A DNA stretch of 64,000 nucleotides from Alphaproteobacteria bacterium (GTDB lineage Bacteria; Pseudomonadota; Alphaproteobacteria; Micavibrionales; Micavibrionaceae): the NCBI GenBank assembly GCA_030427385.1, contig JAUHWR010000001.1, forward strand, positions 1,608,042 to 1,672,041, written 5' to 3'. Position 1 is the first letter of the stretch; every line of letters begins with the position of its first letter. The position numbers and the translations under genes are program-made. Below the pieces are notes generated by a model. It saw only the letters and a program-made list of their open reading frames with translations. It searched no databases and was not told the DNA's origin. Shown in pieces: positions 42,101 to 50,747 of this stretch.

Positions 42101-42209
42101 ATTCCCGCAAGGATAATTTTGTGAATGACACGATGCCAAATGCTATTAGCAACAGCGACAAAACAGACGCGAAAACGGGGCGCGTAACAGAGATATCGGA
42201 TAATAACAT
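39114..42209 (-). CDS. RND family efflux pump inner-membrane transporter (HAE1 type)
   Basis: A proton-driven trimeric pump of 1031 residues and 12 transmembrane helices. It starts MLLSDISVTRPVFASVLSLL. TM4 carries the proton-relay Asp pair in LAIGLVVDDAIVVLENIY, and the second half has GLAAKNGILIVEFINQLRDDG. The periplasmic loops contain the usual porter and docking segments. It is closest in appearance to MexF/AcrB-like multidrug pumps. It starts 1 base after the adaptor gene stop. Confidence 0.97.
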   Translation of the reverse strand: MLLSDISVTRPVFASVLSLLLIAFGIVSFTKLSLREYPDIDPPIVSVDTSYSGAAANVVETRITEVIEDRISGVEGIKFIESTSSDGRSRINIEFDVSRDIEAAANDVRDRVSGISDNLPEEADPPEIEKADSSDDVILWLNLISDQMDVLELTDYAKRYLQDRFSVLPGVARVRIGGGLEYSMRVWLDRNKMAARGITVQDVEAALRSENVELPAGSIESQEVQFTARIERAYKTPEDFQKLVIVKNDDYLIRLGDIARVEKSAIESRTFFRGNGVPMVGIGVIKQSKGNTVEVAKEAIQLAKRLGPNLPPGMEIISSYDSSVFISNAISEVYKTLFIAILLVVSVIYVFLGSWRAMIVPAVTVPVSLISTFIVLNFFGFSINLLTLLALVLAIGLVVDDAIVVLENIYRRIEKGEQPLSASYFGTRQVSFAVIATTVVLVAVFVPITFLEGDLGRLFTEFALTMAAAVVFSTFVAVTLCPMIASKLLKKTEKNTFHTFIDNAFDKFAAGYGAVLEKALKFRVIVILIFAAITGSSYFLFNMLPSEYAPKEDRGAFFMMVNAPEGASFEFTKEYMEEIEKRLTPYVENDEINRLLVRAPRSFGTLSSFNDGIIISVLNDWNDRRPASEIMSEIAGRVSDLPGVRAFPIMRQGFGGGTSKPVQFVLGGGTFAELAQWRDIIIEKINEDNPGLTDIDSDYKETKPQLKIKVNKERAGDLGVSGDLIGSTLESMLGSRRVTTYIEDGEEYDVILEGERDTQRTPTNMQNIYVRADNGKLIPLSNVVTIEEYADSGSLNRYNRVRAITLEAGLAEGYALGDALDHLRGLVRDNLPDSAVIDYKGQSLDYQSSGSSLLFIFALGFLIVFLVLAAQFESYIHPLVIILTVPLAITGALAGLYLTGNSLNVYTQIGLIMLIGLAAKNGILIVEFINQLRDDGMNFSKAIREAAQMRLRPIVMTGITTIAGSIPLILSSGAGSETRVAIGVVMLFGVAAATIFTLFIVPVAYDILARKTGSPGDVRRTLESQNQEQEI

Positions 42210-42210
42210 T

Positions 42211-43323
42211 TTATGGTGTTCCGTCGCTTAGCTGATTTGATTTTTGATTTTGTTTCAATAACCCGTCAAGCGGCGTGTCATTGTCTTCTTGCGCTAAAAT
42301 TGTTACCTCTGCACCGTCTCTTATTTTCGTGAGGCCATGGCTAACTATTCTATCCCCTTCTTTTACGCCGGAGATAATCTCAATCACGCCGGGTTGCCGA
42401 CTACCCACTTTTACCTCGGTTTGTTTCACTGTGATTTTTTTACCGTCTTCAGATATTAAAAATAAATAATTTAAATCCCCTCTTTTCACGAGCGCCTCTT
42501 CCGGAATAAGGAGAGATTGGCGAACATTTTTTGAAAGTGTGATACCCATTAAAAGACCCGGCTTTAATATGCCATCTTCATTTGGTAAAACGCCGCGAAT
42601 TTTGATCGTGCGAGTGATGGGGTCGATTTGTGTATTAATTGCGCTGATAACCCCATTAAATTCTCTATCCCCGAACGCCTCTATGTGCCCTGTTATTGGC
42701 AGACCTGGTTTCAATGTCGTCAAAAAGACAGACGGCACATCAAAATCCACCTTAATCTGACTAAGATCATCTATTGTTGTAATCATATCGCTCGGTTGAA
42801 CCAAAGTGCCAACGCTGACCTCTCTTAAACCTAAAACACCATCAAAGGGCGCTCTTATTTCATAGCTTTCAAGACTGGCCTTTAAAGCTTCTGTTTCTGC
42901 CTGAGCTTGCCTAAGCTCAGCCAATCGCGCTTGTAATGTCGCTTTCGGCAGGGCGCTATTACCACTTAATCCTTTTGCCCGGTTATAGGAACTTTGCCTT
43001 TCAACGGTTAGCGCCTCTGCGGCGCGTAATTCTGCCTCTTCCTGACTTTTATCAAGGGTAACAAGCAAGTCTCCTTTTTCGACCTCTTGTCCATCTTCAA
43101 AATGAATTGCCGATATTTTTTCAGAACGATCGGCTGTAATCGTTACGCTCTCATTGGATTTCGTTGTCGCCAAGGCTTCAATTTTATCGGCAAATTCGCT
43201 TTTGATAACAGGCGCAACAATAACAGCTGTAGGGCCTTTTGCATCGCCGCCTTTTTGCGCCAGCGCTACGCCGGATACATTAGCTATAAGTAACGCGGCG
43301 CAGATAAGGATAACTTTTTTCAT
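42211..43323 (-). CDS. RND efflux periplasmic adaptor (membrane fusion protein)
   Basis: A 370-residue adaptor linking pump and channel. The signal peptide is MKKVILICAALLIANVSGVA. The biotinyl-lipoyl half-motifs (IHFEDGQEVEKGDLLVTLD and YEIRAPFDGVLGLREVSVG) flank an alpha-hairpin. Beta-barrel and membrane-proximal domains follow (KPGLLMGITL, RLIPE-like LIPEEALVKRGDLNYLFLI). It lies between the peroxiredoxin-like gene and the pump. Confidence 0.95.
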   Translation of the reverse strand: MKKVILICAALLIANVSGVALAQKGGDAKGPTAVIVAPVIKSEFADKIEALATTKSNESVTITADRSEKISAIHFEDGQEVEKGDLLVTLDKSQEEAELRAAEALTVERQSSYNRAKGLSGNSALPKATLQARLAELRQAQAETEALKASLESYEIRAPFDGVLGLREVSVGTLVQPSDMITTIDDLSQIKVDFDVPSVFLTTLKPGLPITGHIEAFGDREFNGVISAINTQIDPITRTIKIRGVLPNEDGILKPGLLMGITLSKNVRQSLLIPEEALVKRGDLNYLFLISEDGKKITVKQTEVKVGSRQPGVIEIISGVKEGDRIVSHGLTKIRDGAEVTILAQEDNDTPLDGLLKQNQKSNQLSDGTP

Positions 43324-43325
43324 CT

Positions 43326-44060
43326 TTATTTTGCTTCCTCAGATATCGATTTAACCGCACTTAACAGATCACTTATTTCGGCGCGTTCCCTATAATCCGC
43401 GTTAAGATACGCATAAGAAATTGTGCCGTCTGTATCGATAACATAAGACGCCGAGAGAGGAAGCATATTCCGTTCATCATTATTTACTGTGTGAATATCG
43501 AAAGCCTCTTGATAATATTCGGCTATTTTGGGTGGCAACGTATAAAGCACACCATACTCTTCTGCTACTTTACTTCCCTCATCACTTAATACCTGAATTT
43601 TAAGATCACTTTTATCTTCAGAACTCCATGAATTATCAGGCTTGGCGGGGCTGATCGCAATGATAGTTGCATTATATTTGTTAAAGTCCTGCACCTGCTT
43701 TTGCACTTCATATAAATAAATATTGCAGTATGGGCACCACTCACCGCGATACCAAATCAAAACAACAGGACCATTTTCTAATGTTTGATATAAATTCACA
43801 CGCTCCCCCATGGCATTTGAAAGTGTGAAATCAGGCGCTTTATCCTCAACATTCTTGGCGCGATCAAGAACACCGGACTCACGCACTTGTCTTATACCTT
43901 CTTCATAATCATCCTTTTTCTGCTGAGGGGCGCGCTCTGAAAACGCCTCTTTTTGCGCTTTAAGTTTATCATTTACTGTATTTTGAGCTTGCGCAGGCAT
44001 GCTTATAATTCCTCCCATAAGTATTAAAAATAATTTTGATAGTATTCTTATACGCTTCAT
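43326..44060 (-). CDS. Exported peroxiredoxin-like (AhpC/TSA) protein
   Basis: A 244-residue periplasmic thioredoxin-fold protein with a signal peptide cut after MPAQAQ. The domain starts KAPDFTLSNAMGERVNLYQT, and the redox motif is RGEWCPYCNIYLYEV (CPYC). This places it in the peroxiredoxin-like branch with a CxxC site. A charged helix precedes the domain. It is the first gene of the RND operon and is divergent from the TetR regulator, so it may protect against thiol or oxidative stress caused by the pump's substrates. AGGAT lies directly before the ATG. Confidence 0.88.
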   Translation of the reverse strand: MKRIRILSKLFLILMGGIISMPAQAQNTVNDKLKAQKEAFSERAPQQKKDDYEEGIRQVRESGVLDRAKNVEDKAPDFTLSNAMGERVNLYQTLENGPVVLIWYRGEWCPYCNIYLYEVQKQVQDFNKYNATIIAISPAKPDNSWSSEDKSDLKIQVLSDEGSKVAEEYGVLYTLPPKIAEYYQEAFDIHTVNNDERNMLPLSASYVIDTDGTISYAYLNADYRERAEISDLLSAVKSISEEAK

Positions 44061-44096
44061 ATCCTAATAATCCTTCTCTTTGCATCGCAATAATCA

Positions 44097-44118
44097 ATTT
44101 GTACAATATTGTACAAAT
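44097..44118. promoter_or_regulatory. Perfect 22-bp palindromic operator in the RND/TetR divergent region
   Basis: TTTGTACAATATTGTACAAA is its own reverse complement and extends one matched base each side. It sits midway between the divergent peroxiredoxin-RND operon (start 44060) and the TetR gene (start 44166), the classic site for autoregulated local TetR repressors. A TTGCGA-17-ATATAT box for the minus operon abuts it. Confidence 0.82.
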
Positions 44119-44165
44119 ATATGATAGTCTTATATGCATTCGCAACTAAATCAGAAAGAGTTACA

Positions 44166-44786
44166 ATGGTTTTAATGATGCAGACAAATAGCAGAGGACG
44201 CCCACTTACGTTTTCACGGCAAGACCTCATCAAAGCGGCCACAGAGCTATTCTGGCAAGAAGGATACCATGCGATATCATTAAATAAAGTGGCGCATAAA
44301 ATGGGGCTCAACCGCTCCAGCCTCTATAATAGCTTTAAAACGAAAGAAGATCTTTTTTATGAATGTTTAGAGTATTATTCATCTAAATCTCCTACCGTAA
44401 AGCTAACTCAATACAAGCCCGGGCAGAGTGTAGGCGCCTTACTCTATGAGGTTTTTGATGAAATTTGTGCGCTCAGATCAAAAGATAAACAAAATAAAGG
44501 ATGCCTTATTGCAAATACGTTTCATGAACTAGGAAATAAAAAAGATGCCTTGGGTAAAAAATTATTGAAACGCAACCATCAAAAAATTGAAAGTATGACC
44601 TCATTAATGAGACACGCTATAGAACAAAAAGAACTCCCTAATGACACTGATGCGACGATGATGGCGCATATTATCCTGAGTTTTTTAAATGGCTTAAATG
44701 TGCGCGCCAAATCCGGCGCAAGCGTTCAGGAACTTAAAGATATGTCCCATCTCTTTTTAGACAAAATCGGCTTTACTAAAAAATAA
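44166..44786 (+). CDS. TetR/AcrR family transcriptional repressor
   Basis: A regulator of about 206 residues from the ATG chosen. The HTH is DLIKAATELFWQEGYHAISL...VAHKMGLNRSSLYNSFKTKE with the typical YNSF-K recognition end. The C-terminal domain (GCLIANTFHELGNK) resembles the NemR/AcuR-like group. The ORF-track start (44109) would lie in the operator, so I use MVLMMQTNSRGRP at 44166. It probably represses the divergent efflux operon and itself. Confidence 0.9.
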   Translation: MVLMMQTNSRGRPLTFSRQDLIKAATELFWQEGYHAISLNKVAHKMGLNRSSLYNSFKTKEDLFYECLEYYSSKSPTVKLTQYKPGQSVGALLYEVFDEICALRSKDKQNKGCLIANTFHELGNKKDALGKKLLKRNHQKIESMTSLMRHAIEQKELPNDTDATMMAHIILSFLNGLNVRAKSGASVQELKDMSHLFLDKIGFTKK

Positions 44787-44816
44787 TGTCATCATAATAA
44801 ATCAAAATGATCGCCG

Positions 44817-45761
44817 TTAAAGTGCAAAATAATAAAAAAACACTGCACAAATAAATATAAATACACTGATTGCACAAATCTTACGGTACAATGCATAACG
44901 CCGTGCGCGGCTTGGCTTCTCGGCATATTTTTTAATTAAACTTATGACATGAAACATGTCGTCTGTATTGTGATCTCTATTCGCAAACTCAATAACGGTA
45001 TTTGCCAAAGTAAGCACCATGAAATCTCTGGATGTCACCGCTTTATCTTGCGGCGCATTATTGCCATGGAAGATACGTTTTTTCTCATCTGATTTCTTTC
45101 TCGTCTGATCAAACCACCTGGCATAAAAAGATGCCTCATTGGAGTAAAATATACCGCCAAAAGCAGATATTCGCGTTAATAATGCATCATCAAATGCTAC
45201 GCATGGCGTATTAATCCAAGCCTGTTTTAATATCTCAGTTCTATAAATACCATGCAGCAAAAAACTATCATGTTTTTTTGACCCAAAATGATCTCTTATA
45301 AAGGCTGCCATACGTTTTAGGTCGTCGCGCTCATCCTGCAGCGCTTTGTTCCATTCTGATAAATCCGTAACTTTTTTCTTTAACGCTCCGTCTTGAGTGA
45401 TATGATAAATTTTACCGACAGACAGCGCAGCATTTTCATTTTTTTCCATCACCTCAAGCAGCGGCTTTGAATAAACTTCCCCCAGAATATCATGCGCGCC
45501 CAACCACATAAAATATTTGGTTTCACAGGCGAATAACGGCATACGGAAATTTTCAAACGCGCCCAAATTCTCATCATGGCGAACATGTGTGACGTGGCTA
45601 TATTTATCCGCATATTCGCGGCAAATATCCGTGCTTTCATCCGTGGAACAATTATCATACAGCCATATTGTGCCAGCCTGATGAATACATGATTCCAGTG
45701 TTTGACGGAGATATGCACCATCATTATATACAGGCACAGCGATTGTCAAAAATTGCTGCAC
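44817..45761 (-). CDS. Family 2 glycosyltransferase with C-terminal membrane anchor
   Basis: A 314-residue GT-A enzyme. The N-terminus is LTIAVPVYNDGAYLRQTLES, followed by LYDNCSTDESTD and the acidic metal motif region MWLGAHDIL. A single C-terminal hydrophobic helix (ISVFIFICAVFFYYFAL) ends the protein and should anchor it to the inner membrane. It is last in the minus sugar cluster and probably transfers the sugar made by the upstream genes. It starts 4 bases after the CmcI-like gene. Confidence 0.86.
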   Translation of the reverse strand: MQQFLTIAVPVYNDGAYLRQTLESCIHQAGTIWLYDNCSTDESTDICREYADKYSHVTHVRHDENLGAFENFRMPLFACETKYFMWLGAHDILGEVYSKPLLEVMEKNENAALSVGKIYHITQDGALKKKVTDLSEWNKALQDERDDLKRMAAFIRDHFGSKKHDSFLLHGIYRTEILKQAWINTPCVAFDDALLTRISAFGGIFYSNEASFYARWFDQTRKKSDEKKRIFHGNNAPQDKAVTSRDFMVLTLANTVIEFANRDHNTDDMFHVISLIKKYAEKPSRARRYALYRKICAISVFIFICAVFFYYFAL

Positions 45762-45765
45762 AAAA

Positions 45766-46608
45766 CTAAACTCTTTTTAACCAGCCATCTGGGGCAACAG
45801 TTAAAAGCAATTTATCCTCTAAACCTTTATCCATTTCAAGCTGAAGCGGGGCGCCGTTGAGATCTGTACGACCCTCTTGCTTTATAGAATCTAGATACTT
45901 CCAAACAGCTGTCTTCGGGCTATTCCCGACAGACCATGGACGGTTGGGGAAGGCATCATCCGGCAAATCTTCGACGATGGTATCAAACACGACGCAATAA
46001 CTACCTTTGGATGTCAAAGGAGCATAAGCTTCAAGCTCTGCCAGAACATGATCATGCGTATGGTTCGAATCCAGAAATACCATCACTTTTTTTGCATTTT
46101 GTGCACGCTCTTTTGCAACATTAATTATATCATCGGAAAGGGATGATCCCTCGACCATATCAATGCGATTGGCGAGCGGATGCGCGGTGATGGCATCACG
46201 ATTATGTTGACGAATATCAATATCAATTCCCAAAACTTTACGCTTAGGCTTTGCGGGGTCAAGCATTTCCCCATTTTCAATGGCTTCACAGTAATCAATC
46301 AGTGCCAAGACTGATGCACTCAAGATTAAAGAGCCACCATGGGCAATACCCGTCTCAATAATTAAATCCGGTTTCACGTCCCAAATAATTTCCTGTGTTG
46401 CCACCATATCAATCGGCGTTTGTATAATGGGGCGTCCCAAAGAGGTATAATTATACATATATTTTTGCTCAAAAGCACGGCGCATCCAATCGGCGGATGT
46501 TTTTTGCCATTCTTGATCGCCTTGGTATGTGGCAATGGATTCGGCCGTTTCTTGCTTAAATTGTGCAATGGGGTCGTCATTCATAATGCGGTTTGTATTT
46601 TGTGACAT
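45766..46608 (-). CDS. CmcI-like SAM-dependent methyltransferase (cephalosporin hydroxylase family)
   Basis: A 280-residue protein of the CmcI/rhamnosyl O-methyltransferase family. The SAM-binding loop is LIIETGIAHGGSLILSASVL. The acidic segment LGIDIDIRQHN and the metal site LDSNHTHDHVLAELE are conserved. Despite the cephalosporin name, members in sugar clusters O-methylate deoxysugars, which fits here. It lies 9 bases after the SDR gene. Confidence 0.88.
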   Translation of the reverse strand: MSQNTNRIMNDDPIAQFKQETAESIATYQGDQEWQKTSADWMRRAFEQKYMYNYTSLGRPIIQTPIDMVATQEIIWDVKPDLIIETGIAHGGSLILSASVLALIDYCEAIENGEMLDPAKPKRKVLGIDIDIRQHNRDAITAHPLANRIDMVEGSSLSDDIINVAKERAQNAKKVMVFLDSNHTHDHVLAELEAYAPLTSKGSYCVVFDTIVEDLPDDAFPNRPWSVGNSPKTAVWKYLDSIKQEGRTDLNGAPLQLEMDKGLEDKLLLTVAPDGWLKRV

Positions 46609-46617
46609 GATTTTTCC

Positions 46618-47409
46618 TTATAACATGTGTTTAATATCGTGCTCTAATCGAGCGGGTTGAAACTGAAATTCTTTCTTTATTTTTTCTATATCTATTCGCG
46701 GAAATGAGTGTGCTTTATTTTTATAAGTGAAATCCACTTGATGCCCTGCTTCTTTTATCCATTTTGAAATCTCTTCACAATTTATCTGCCTTCCGCTTGC
46801 GACATTATAAAGCGAAGATGTGCCATGCAAAACGATTTTTGTCAAAAGCATGCAAACATCAGCTACGGAAATATAATCTTTGGATGATTGGGGGTGATTA
46901 TCAATGCTAACACGCCCCTTTTCTTTAACCTCCTGCAATACTGCTCCTAAAAAAGTTTCTTTACTTTGCCCTGCACCATATACATTAGACAGACGTGCGA
47001 CTTTTATATTCGGATTATTATGAGCAAGGCACAGCGATTCGCCGAGCAATTTGCTCAAATCATATAATCCGTCATTACTGGGATAAACAGGGAGCCTCAT
47101 ATCCTCCGAAGCAATATCATCTTCTTTTAACCCCCCATAGACACGTGTGCTAGAAAGATATAATAAAGATGTATAAGTTAAATGCTGCAACGCCCAAGAT
47201 AATAATTCCACATGCGCTTCAATCGTATCATGCGGGCGGGAGCGAAAATCACCGGTCAAACCAATCGCATAAACTACATGACCGAGATCAATATCTGTTA
47301 TAGATTTAAGATCACGCGGCGCAATATAGACATCATGCCCCTCATGCTTTAAATGCTGCGCTAAATTGCTGCCGATAAAACCTGTGCCGCCTAAAATTGT
47401 AAATTTCAC
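46618..47409 (-). CDS. NAD(P)-dependent sugar epimerase/dehydratase (extended SDR)
   Basis: A 263-residue Rossmann enzyme. The nucleotide loop is ILGGTGFIGSNLAQ. The catalytic Ser region is YLSSTRVYGGL and the Tyr-Lys pair is YDLSKLLGE. It probably acts as the 4-ketoreductase that finishes the 6-deoxyhexose. It overlaps the acetyltransferase gene by 4 bases. Confidence 0.87.
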   Translation of the reverse strand: MKFTILGGTGFIGSNLAQHLKHEGHDVYIAPRDLKSITDIDLGHVVYAIGLTGDFRSRPHDTIEAHVELLSWALQHLTYTSLLYLSSTRVYGGLKEDDIASEDMRLPVYPSNDGLYDLSKLLGESLCLAHNNPNIKVARLSNVYGAGQSKETFLGAVLQEVKEKGRVSIDNHPQSSKDYISVADVCMLLTKIVLHGTSSLYNVASGRQINCEEISKWIKEAGHQVDFTYKNKAHSFPRIDIEKIKKEFQFQPARLEHDIKHML

Positions 47410-47897
47410 TTGCGATACCCTTTAAGCTCTAAAGGGTTACCGGCCTGAACGCTATAGGCCTCGATCTCACCGCGTATTAATGACATTGCCCCGATGATAC
47501 AACCTTTTCTTAATATCGCCCCGTCTAATATCACACACCCCGCGCCAATCCAGACGTCATCCTCGATAATTATCCCACCTTTACTTGGTTGGAAGCCTTG
47601 CTGCATAAAAAGTTCATCTTTCCGGGCATAGGCATGATTAACAGGCGCAAAAACGCAATTTGCGGCTATGGCAACATTATTGCCAATATGAATACCGTTA
47701 CCCGAATATAGAACACAGCCAGAATTTATAAATGTATTGTCACCAATGACGACATCCCCCGTTCCGCCCGCAGGTTTAAATTTAACAAAACTATCTATAA
47801 CCGAATGCTCGCCAACGATAAACTTTGTCCCGCGAACGCTTTCTTCAATATCACTAAGCGGCGAGATTTTAGCGGTTTTGGCGATCATATGGGGCAT
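47406..47897 (-). CDS. Left-handed beta-helix acyltransferase (hexapeptide repeat)
   Basis: About 163 residues built of hexapeptide repeats (VVIGDNTFINSGCVLYSGNG; IHIGNNVAIAANC; IIIEDDVWIGAGCVILDGAI). The active-site His is in VFAPVNHAYAR. It resembles sugar O- or N-acetyltransferases of the WbbJ/VatD kind. I use MPHMIAK at 47897, 2 bases after the methyltransferase stop, because the ORF-track start lies inside that gene. Confidence 0.85.
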   Translation of the reverse strand: MPHMIAKTAKISPLSDIEESVRGTKFIVGEHSVIDSFVKFKPAGGTGDVVIGDNTFINSGCVLYSGNGIHIGNNVAIAANCVFAPVNHAYARKDELFMQQGFQPSKGGIIIEDDVWIGAGCVILDGAILRKGCIIGAMSLIRGEIEAYSVQAGNPLELKGYRK

Positions 47898-47899
47898 AC

Positions 47900-49126
47900 T
47901 TAAAATACCTTTAATTCCGGGATAGCAACCACAAATTGTGCGCCCCATTCACGTGTATATGACAATTGTTTAACAATTTCATCTTTGATATTCCATGGAA
48001 AAATAATGATATAATCTGGTTTTGTTATCTTCAACTGATCCGGTGACATAACAGGAATATGACTTCCGGGAAGGCGCGTATTTTGTTTAGAGGGCGCCAG
48101 ATCACAGACATAATCAATCATTCCTTCCTTAATGCCACAATAATTAAGCAACGTATTGCCTTTGGCCGCCGCGCCATATGCAGCAATGGATTTACCTGTT
48201 TTTTGTTGCGCAATAATAAATTCCAGAAAATCCAGTCTAACTTTGTTTATGGCTGGTTGAAAATCATGATAAAATTCCATATGCCCCATACCGGCGGCTT
48301 TCTCTGCTTTGATGACACGATCAACGCTATCGCGGCGGGGGTTCGCTTTGCTATTCTGATGCGTCATTAATACACGCAAGGATCCCCCATGTGTTTTAAG
48401 TTCTTCAACATGGAATATTCGCAAACCCTGCGCCGCAGCAATTTTCTCTACGCTTAAGAGAGAGAGATAGGAAAAATGTTCATGATAAATCGTATCAAAC
48501 TGATGATGCGTCACAAGCTGTAATAGGTGCGGAAATTCAAAGGATGCCACCCCGTCCTGATTTAGCAAAATTTTAAAGCCGCCTAGAAAATCATTAATAT
48601 CCGGCACATGCGCTAAAACATTATTAGCCGCTGTCAAATCAGCGCCCCAACCATCGGCAATCAATTCCTTGGCCGTTTGCGTTCCGAAAAACACTTCACG
48701 CGTCTCAATACCCTTCTCACGGGCGGCTTTGGCGGTGCTAGCCGTAGGTTCGATTCCAAGGCAAGGAATCCCAGACTGTTTGAAATATTGCAGCAAATAT
48801 CCATCATTAGAGGCAATCTCCACAACTTTCGATGACTGATCCAAAGCAAATTCAGCGATCATTTTCCTGGCAAACTCTTCCGAATGTTTAAGCCACGAGC
48901 TGGACATAGATGAAAAATACGCATAATCATCAGAGAAAATCTCGCTATGGCTCTTGAATTCATCAATTTGACACAGAAAACAACTCTCGCACGTCCATAT
49001 CTTTAAAGGATAGTAGACTTCGGCATCATTTAAATGTTCGGGGCGGATATAAGAATTGGACGGCGGCGCATGCCCCAAATCGGCAAATACGTGGGTAAGT
49101 GGGGCGTGGCAAAATCTACACTGCAT
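47900..49126 (-). CDS. NDP-hexose C-methyltransferase-like protein
   Basis: A 408-residue SAM methyltransferase of the TylCIII/NovU type that methylates a carbon of NDP-4-keto-6-deoxysugars. An N-terminal zinc site (CRFCHAPL...CESCFLCQ) precedes the SAM domain (VVEIASNDGYLLQYFKQSG). The catalytic HEHF motif region is DTIYHEHFSYLSLLSV. The C-terminal domain has SIAAYGAAAKGNTLLNYCG. Neighbouring genes make CDP-4-keto-6-deoxyglucose, the likely substrate precursor. Confidence 0.92.
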   Translation of the reverse strand: MQCRFCHAPLTHVFADLGHAPPSNSYIRPEHLNDAEVYYPLKIWTCESCFLCQIDEFKSHSEIFSDDYAYFSSMSSSWLKHSEEFARKMIAEFALDQSSKVVEIASNDGYLLQYFKQSGIPCLGIEPTASTAKAAREKGIETREVFFGTQTAKELIADGWGADLTAANNVLAHVPDINDFLGGFKILLNQDGVASFEFPHLLQLVTHHQFDTIYHEHFSYLSLLSVEKIAAAQGLRIFHVEELKTHGGSLRVLMTHQNSKANPRRDSVDRVIKAEKAAGMGHMEFYHDFQPAINKVRLDFLEFIIAQQKTGKSIAAYGAAAKGNTLLNYCGIKEGMIDYVCDLAPSKQNTRLPGSHIPVMSPDQLKITKPDYIIIFPWNIKDEIVKQLSYTREWGAQFVVAIPELKVF

Positions 49127-49677
49127 TAACTAAGTCCTTTAAAATTTTTATCCAATAGAGGGAAAGCGCGATCCCGCTCCGATACTATACTTGGCGGTAA
49201 AGGCCAGTCAATCGCGAGCATGGGGTCATCATAACGCACCCCCCCTTCGCAAGATTTGGTATAAGGCGCAGAATGCAAATAAATCAAATCGCACGCATCT
49301 TCAATTGTTTGAAATCCATGCGCGCAGCCTTCCGGAATAAGCAAAGCAGCACCGTTTTCGCCCGATAACTCAATTTTCTCATGTGCTAAAAACGTTGCCG
49401 ATCCAGCGCGTAAATCAACAACAACATCAATAATGGCACCTTTTAAACAACGCACAATTTTTGCCTCCGGACACGGCGCGCCCTGATAGTGCATGCCGCG
49501 TATTGTTCCGGCATGTTTAGTATGGGAATGATTAATTTGCGCGGGTTGCCATGCTGTTCCTGTTGCCGCCTTTTTATCGTCCATACAATATAGACGCCTG
49601 AAATATCCACGCTCATCGGAAAAAGCATCACTTTCCATTAAATATAAGCCCGAGATGCGTGTTTCTTGAAACTCCAT
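49126..49677 (-). CDS. dTDP-4-dehydrorhamnose 3,5-epimerase-like protein (RmlC/RfbC family)
   Basis: A 183-residue cupin. DERGYFRRLY, the catalytic His in RGMHYQGAP, CLKGAIIDVVVDLR and IPEGCAHGFQTIED match RmlC-type epimerases. In this CDP-sugar setting it probably epimerises C3 and/or C5 of the CDP-4-keto sugar rather than dTDP-rhamnose, since no rmlA or rmlB is present. I use the ATG at 49677; the ORF-track GTG start overlaps rfbG. Confidence 0.87.
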   Translation of the reverse strand: MEFQETRISGLYLMESDAFSDERGYFRRLYCMDDKKAATGTAWQPAQINHSHTKHAGTIRGMHYQGAPCPEAKIVRCLKGAIIDVVVDLRAGSATFLAHEKIELSGENGAALLIPEGCAHGFQTIEDACDLIYLHSAPYTKSCEGGVRYDDPMLAIDWPLPPSIVSERDRAFPLLDKNFKGLS

Positions 49678-49682
49678 ACTTT

Positions 49683-50747
49683 TTAAACCCACTCTTTATA
49701 GTGATTGATTTGCCTTAAAGTGATTTCGTGTAAATCTTGGCCATTCAAATAAGACTGATACCACTGCCCCGTCCAATCCACCGCTTCATTAAGAGATAAT
49801 TTTGGCCTCCACCCCAGCTGTGATCGAGCTTTTTCTATACTTAAACCAAGTGTTTTTGCTTCCATGGGATGTACGGCATCATCCTTTTGTAATTTAAAAT
49901 CCAATGTCTGTGCCAATCGATCTAAAACATCACCAACGGATTGGATACCACTTTCCATGGGGCCGAAATTCCACCCCCCTGAAAAGGCCCCTTTATCCTC
50001 AAACATGCTTTGCGCAAGCATTAAATAGCCAAATAATGGCTCCAGAACATGCTGCCAAGGGCGGGTTGATTGCGGATTTCTGATTGAGACAGGTGTGTTT
50101 GCACCTATGGCACGGACCACATCAGGGATCAAACGATCCGCCGCCCAATCGCCGCCGCCGATTACATTGCCCGCACGTGCAGAAGATACCGTAACGTCTG
50201 TATCTTTAAAGAAGCTCTCCGCGTAACTCTGCGTGACAATCTCGGCGCAGGCTTTACTGGCGCTATAGGGGTCTTTACCGCCCAATGGATCCGTTTCAGT
50301 AAATAACGCCCCCGCATCGTCATTGCGATAGCATTTATCCGTCGTCACAATCAGCACTGATTTTAAACCGGAAAGCCCCCTTGCTGCCTGAAGGACATTC
50401 AACGTTCCCGTTACATTCGTATCAAAGGTTTCTATGGGCGATAAATAAGATTCTCGCACTAAACTTTGCGCAGCTAAATGCAAAATAATATCAGGATTTG
50501 CCTGTTGCAACGCTTCACTCAGCTCCTTGCGATCACAAACATTACCCTCCCTATGGACATCAATCATATTTTTGATGCCTAAGATATCGAACAAGGATGG
50601 CTCAGTCGGCGGCGGCAGGGAATAACCCGTTACTTGCGCGCCAAGATTTTTCAAAATCATACATAGCCATGCCCCTTTAAAGCCCGTATGCCCTGTTACA
50701 AAAACCTTTTTATCTTGCCAAAATTCTTGCATATGTGTTGTTACCAT
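49683..50747 (-). CDS. rfbG: CDP-glucose 4,6-dehydratase
   Basis: It converts CDP-glucose to CDP-4-keto-6-deoxyglucose. It has about 354 residues and is an extended SDR. The NAD loop is VFVTGHTGFKGAWLCMIL and the catalytic region LIVTTDKCYRND...DPYSASKACAE matches RfbG. The ORF-track start is a TTG; ATGs at 50747 and 50732 are both possible, and the latter gives the commonest family start (MQEFWQDKKVF). It overlaps rfbF. Confidence 0.95.
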   Translation of the reverse strand: MVTTHMQEFWQDKKVFVTGHTGFKGAWLCMILKNLGAQVTGYSLPPPTEPSLFDILGIKNMIDVHREGNVCDRKELSEALQQANPDIILHLAAQSLVRESYLSPIETFDTNVTGTLNVLQAARGLSGLKSVLIVTTDKCYRNDDAGALFTETDPLGGKDPYSASKACAEIVTQSYAESFFKDTDVTVSSARAGNVIGGGDWAADRLIPDVVRAIGANTPVSIRNPQSTRPWQHVLEPLFGYLMLAQSMFEDKGAFSGGWNFGPMESGIQSVGDVLDRLAQTLDFKLQKDDAVHPMEAKTLGLSIEKARSQLGWRPKLSLNEAVDWTGQWYQSYLNGQDLHEITLRQINHYKEWV

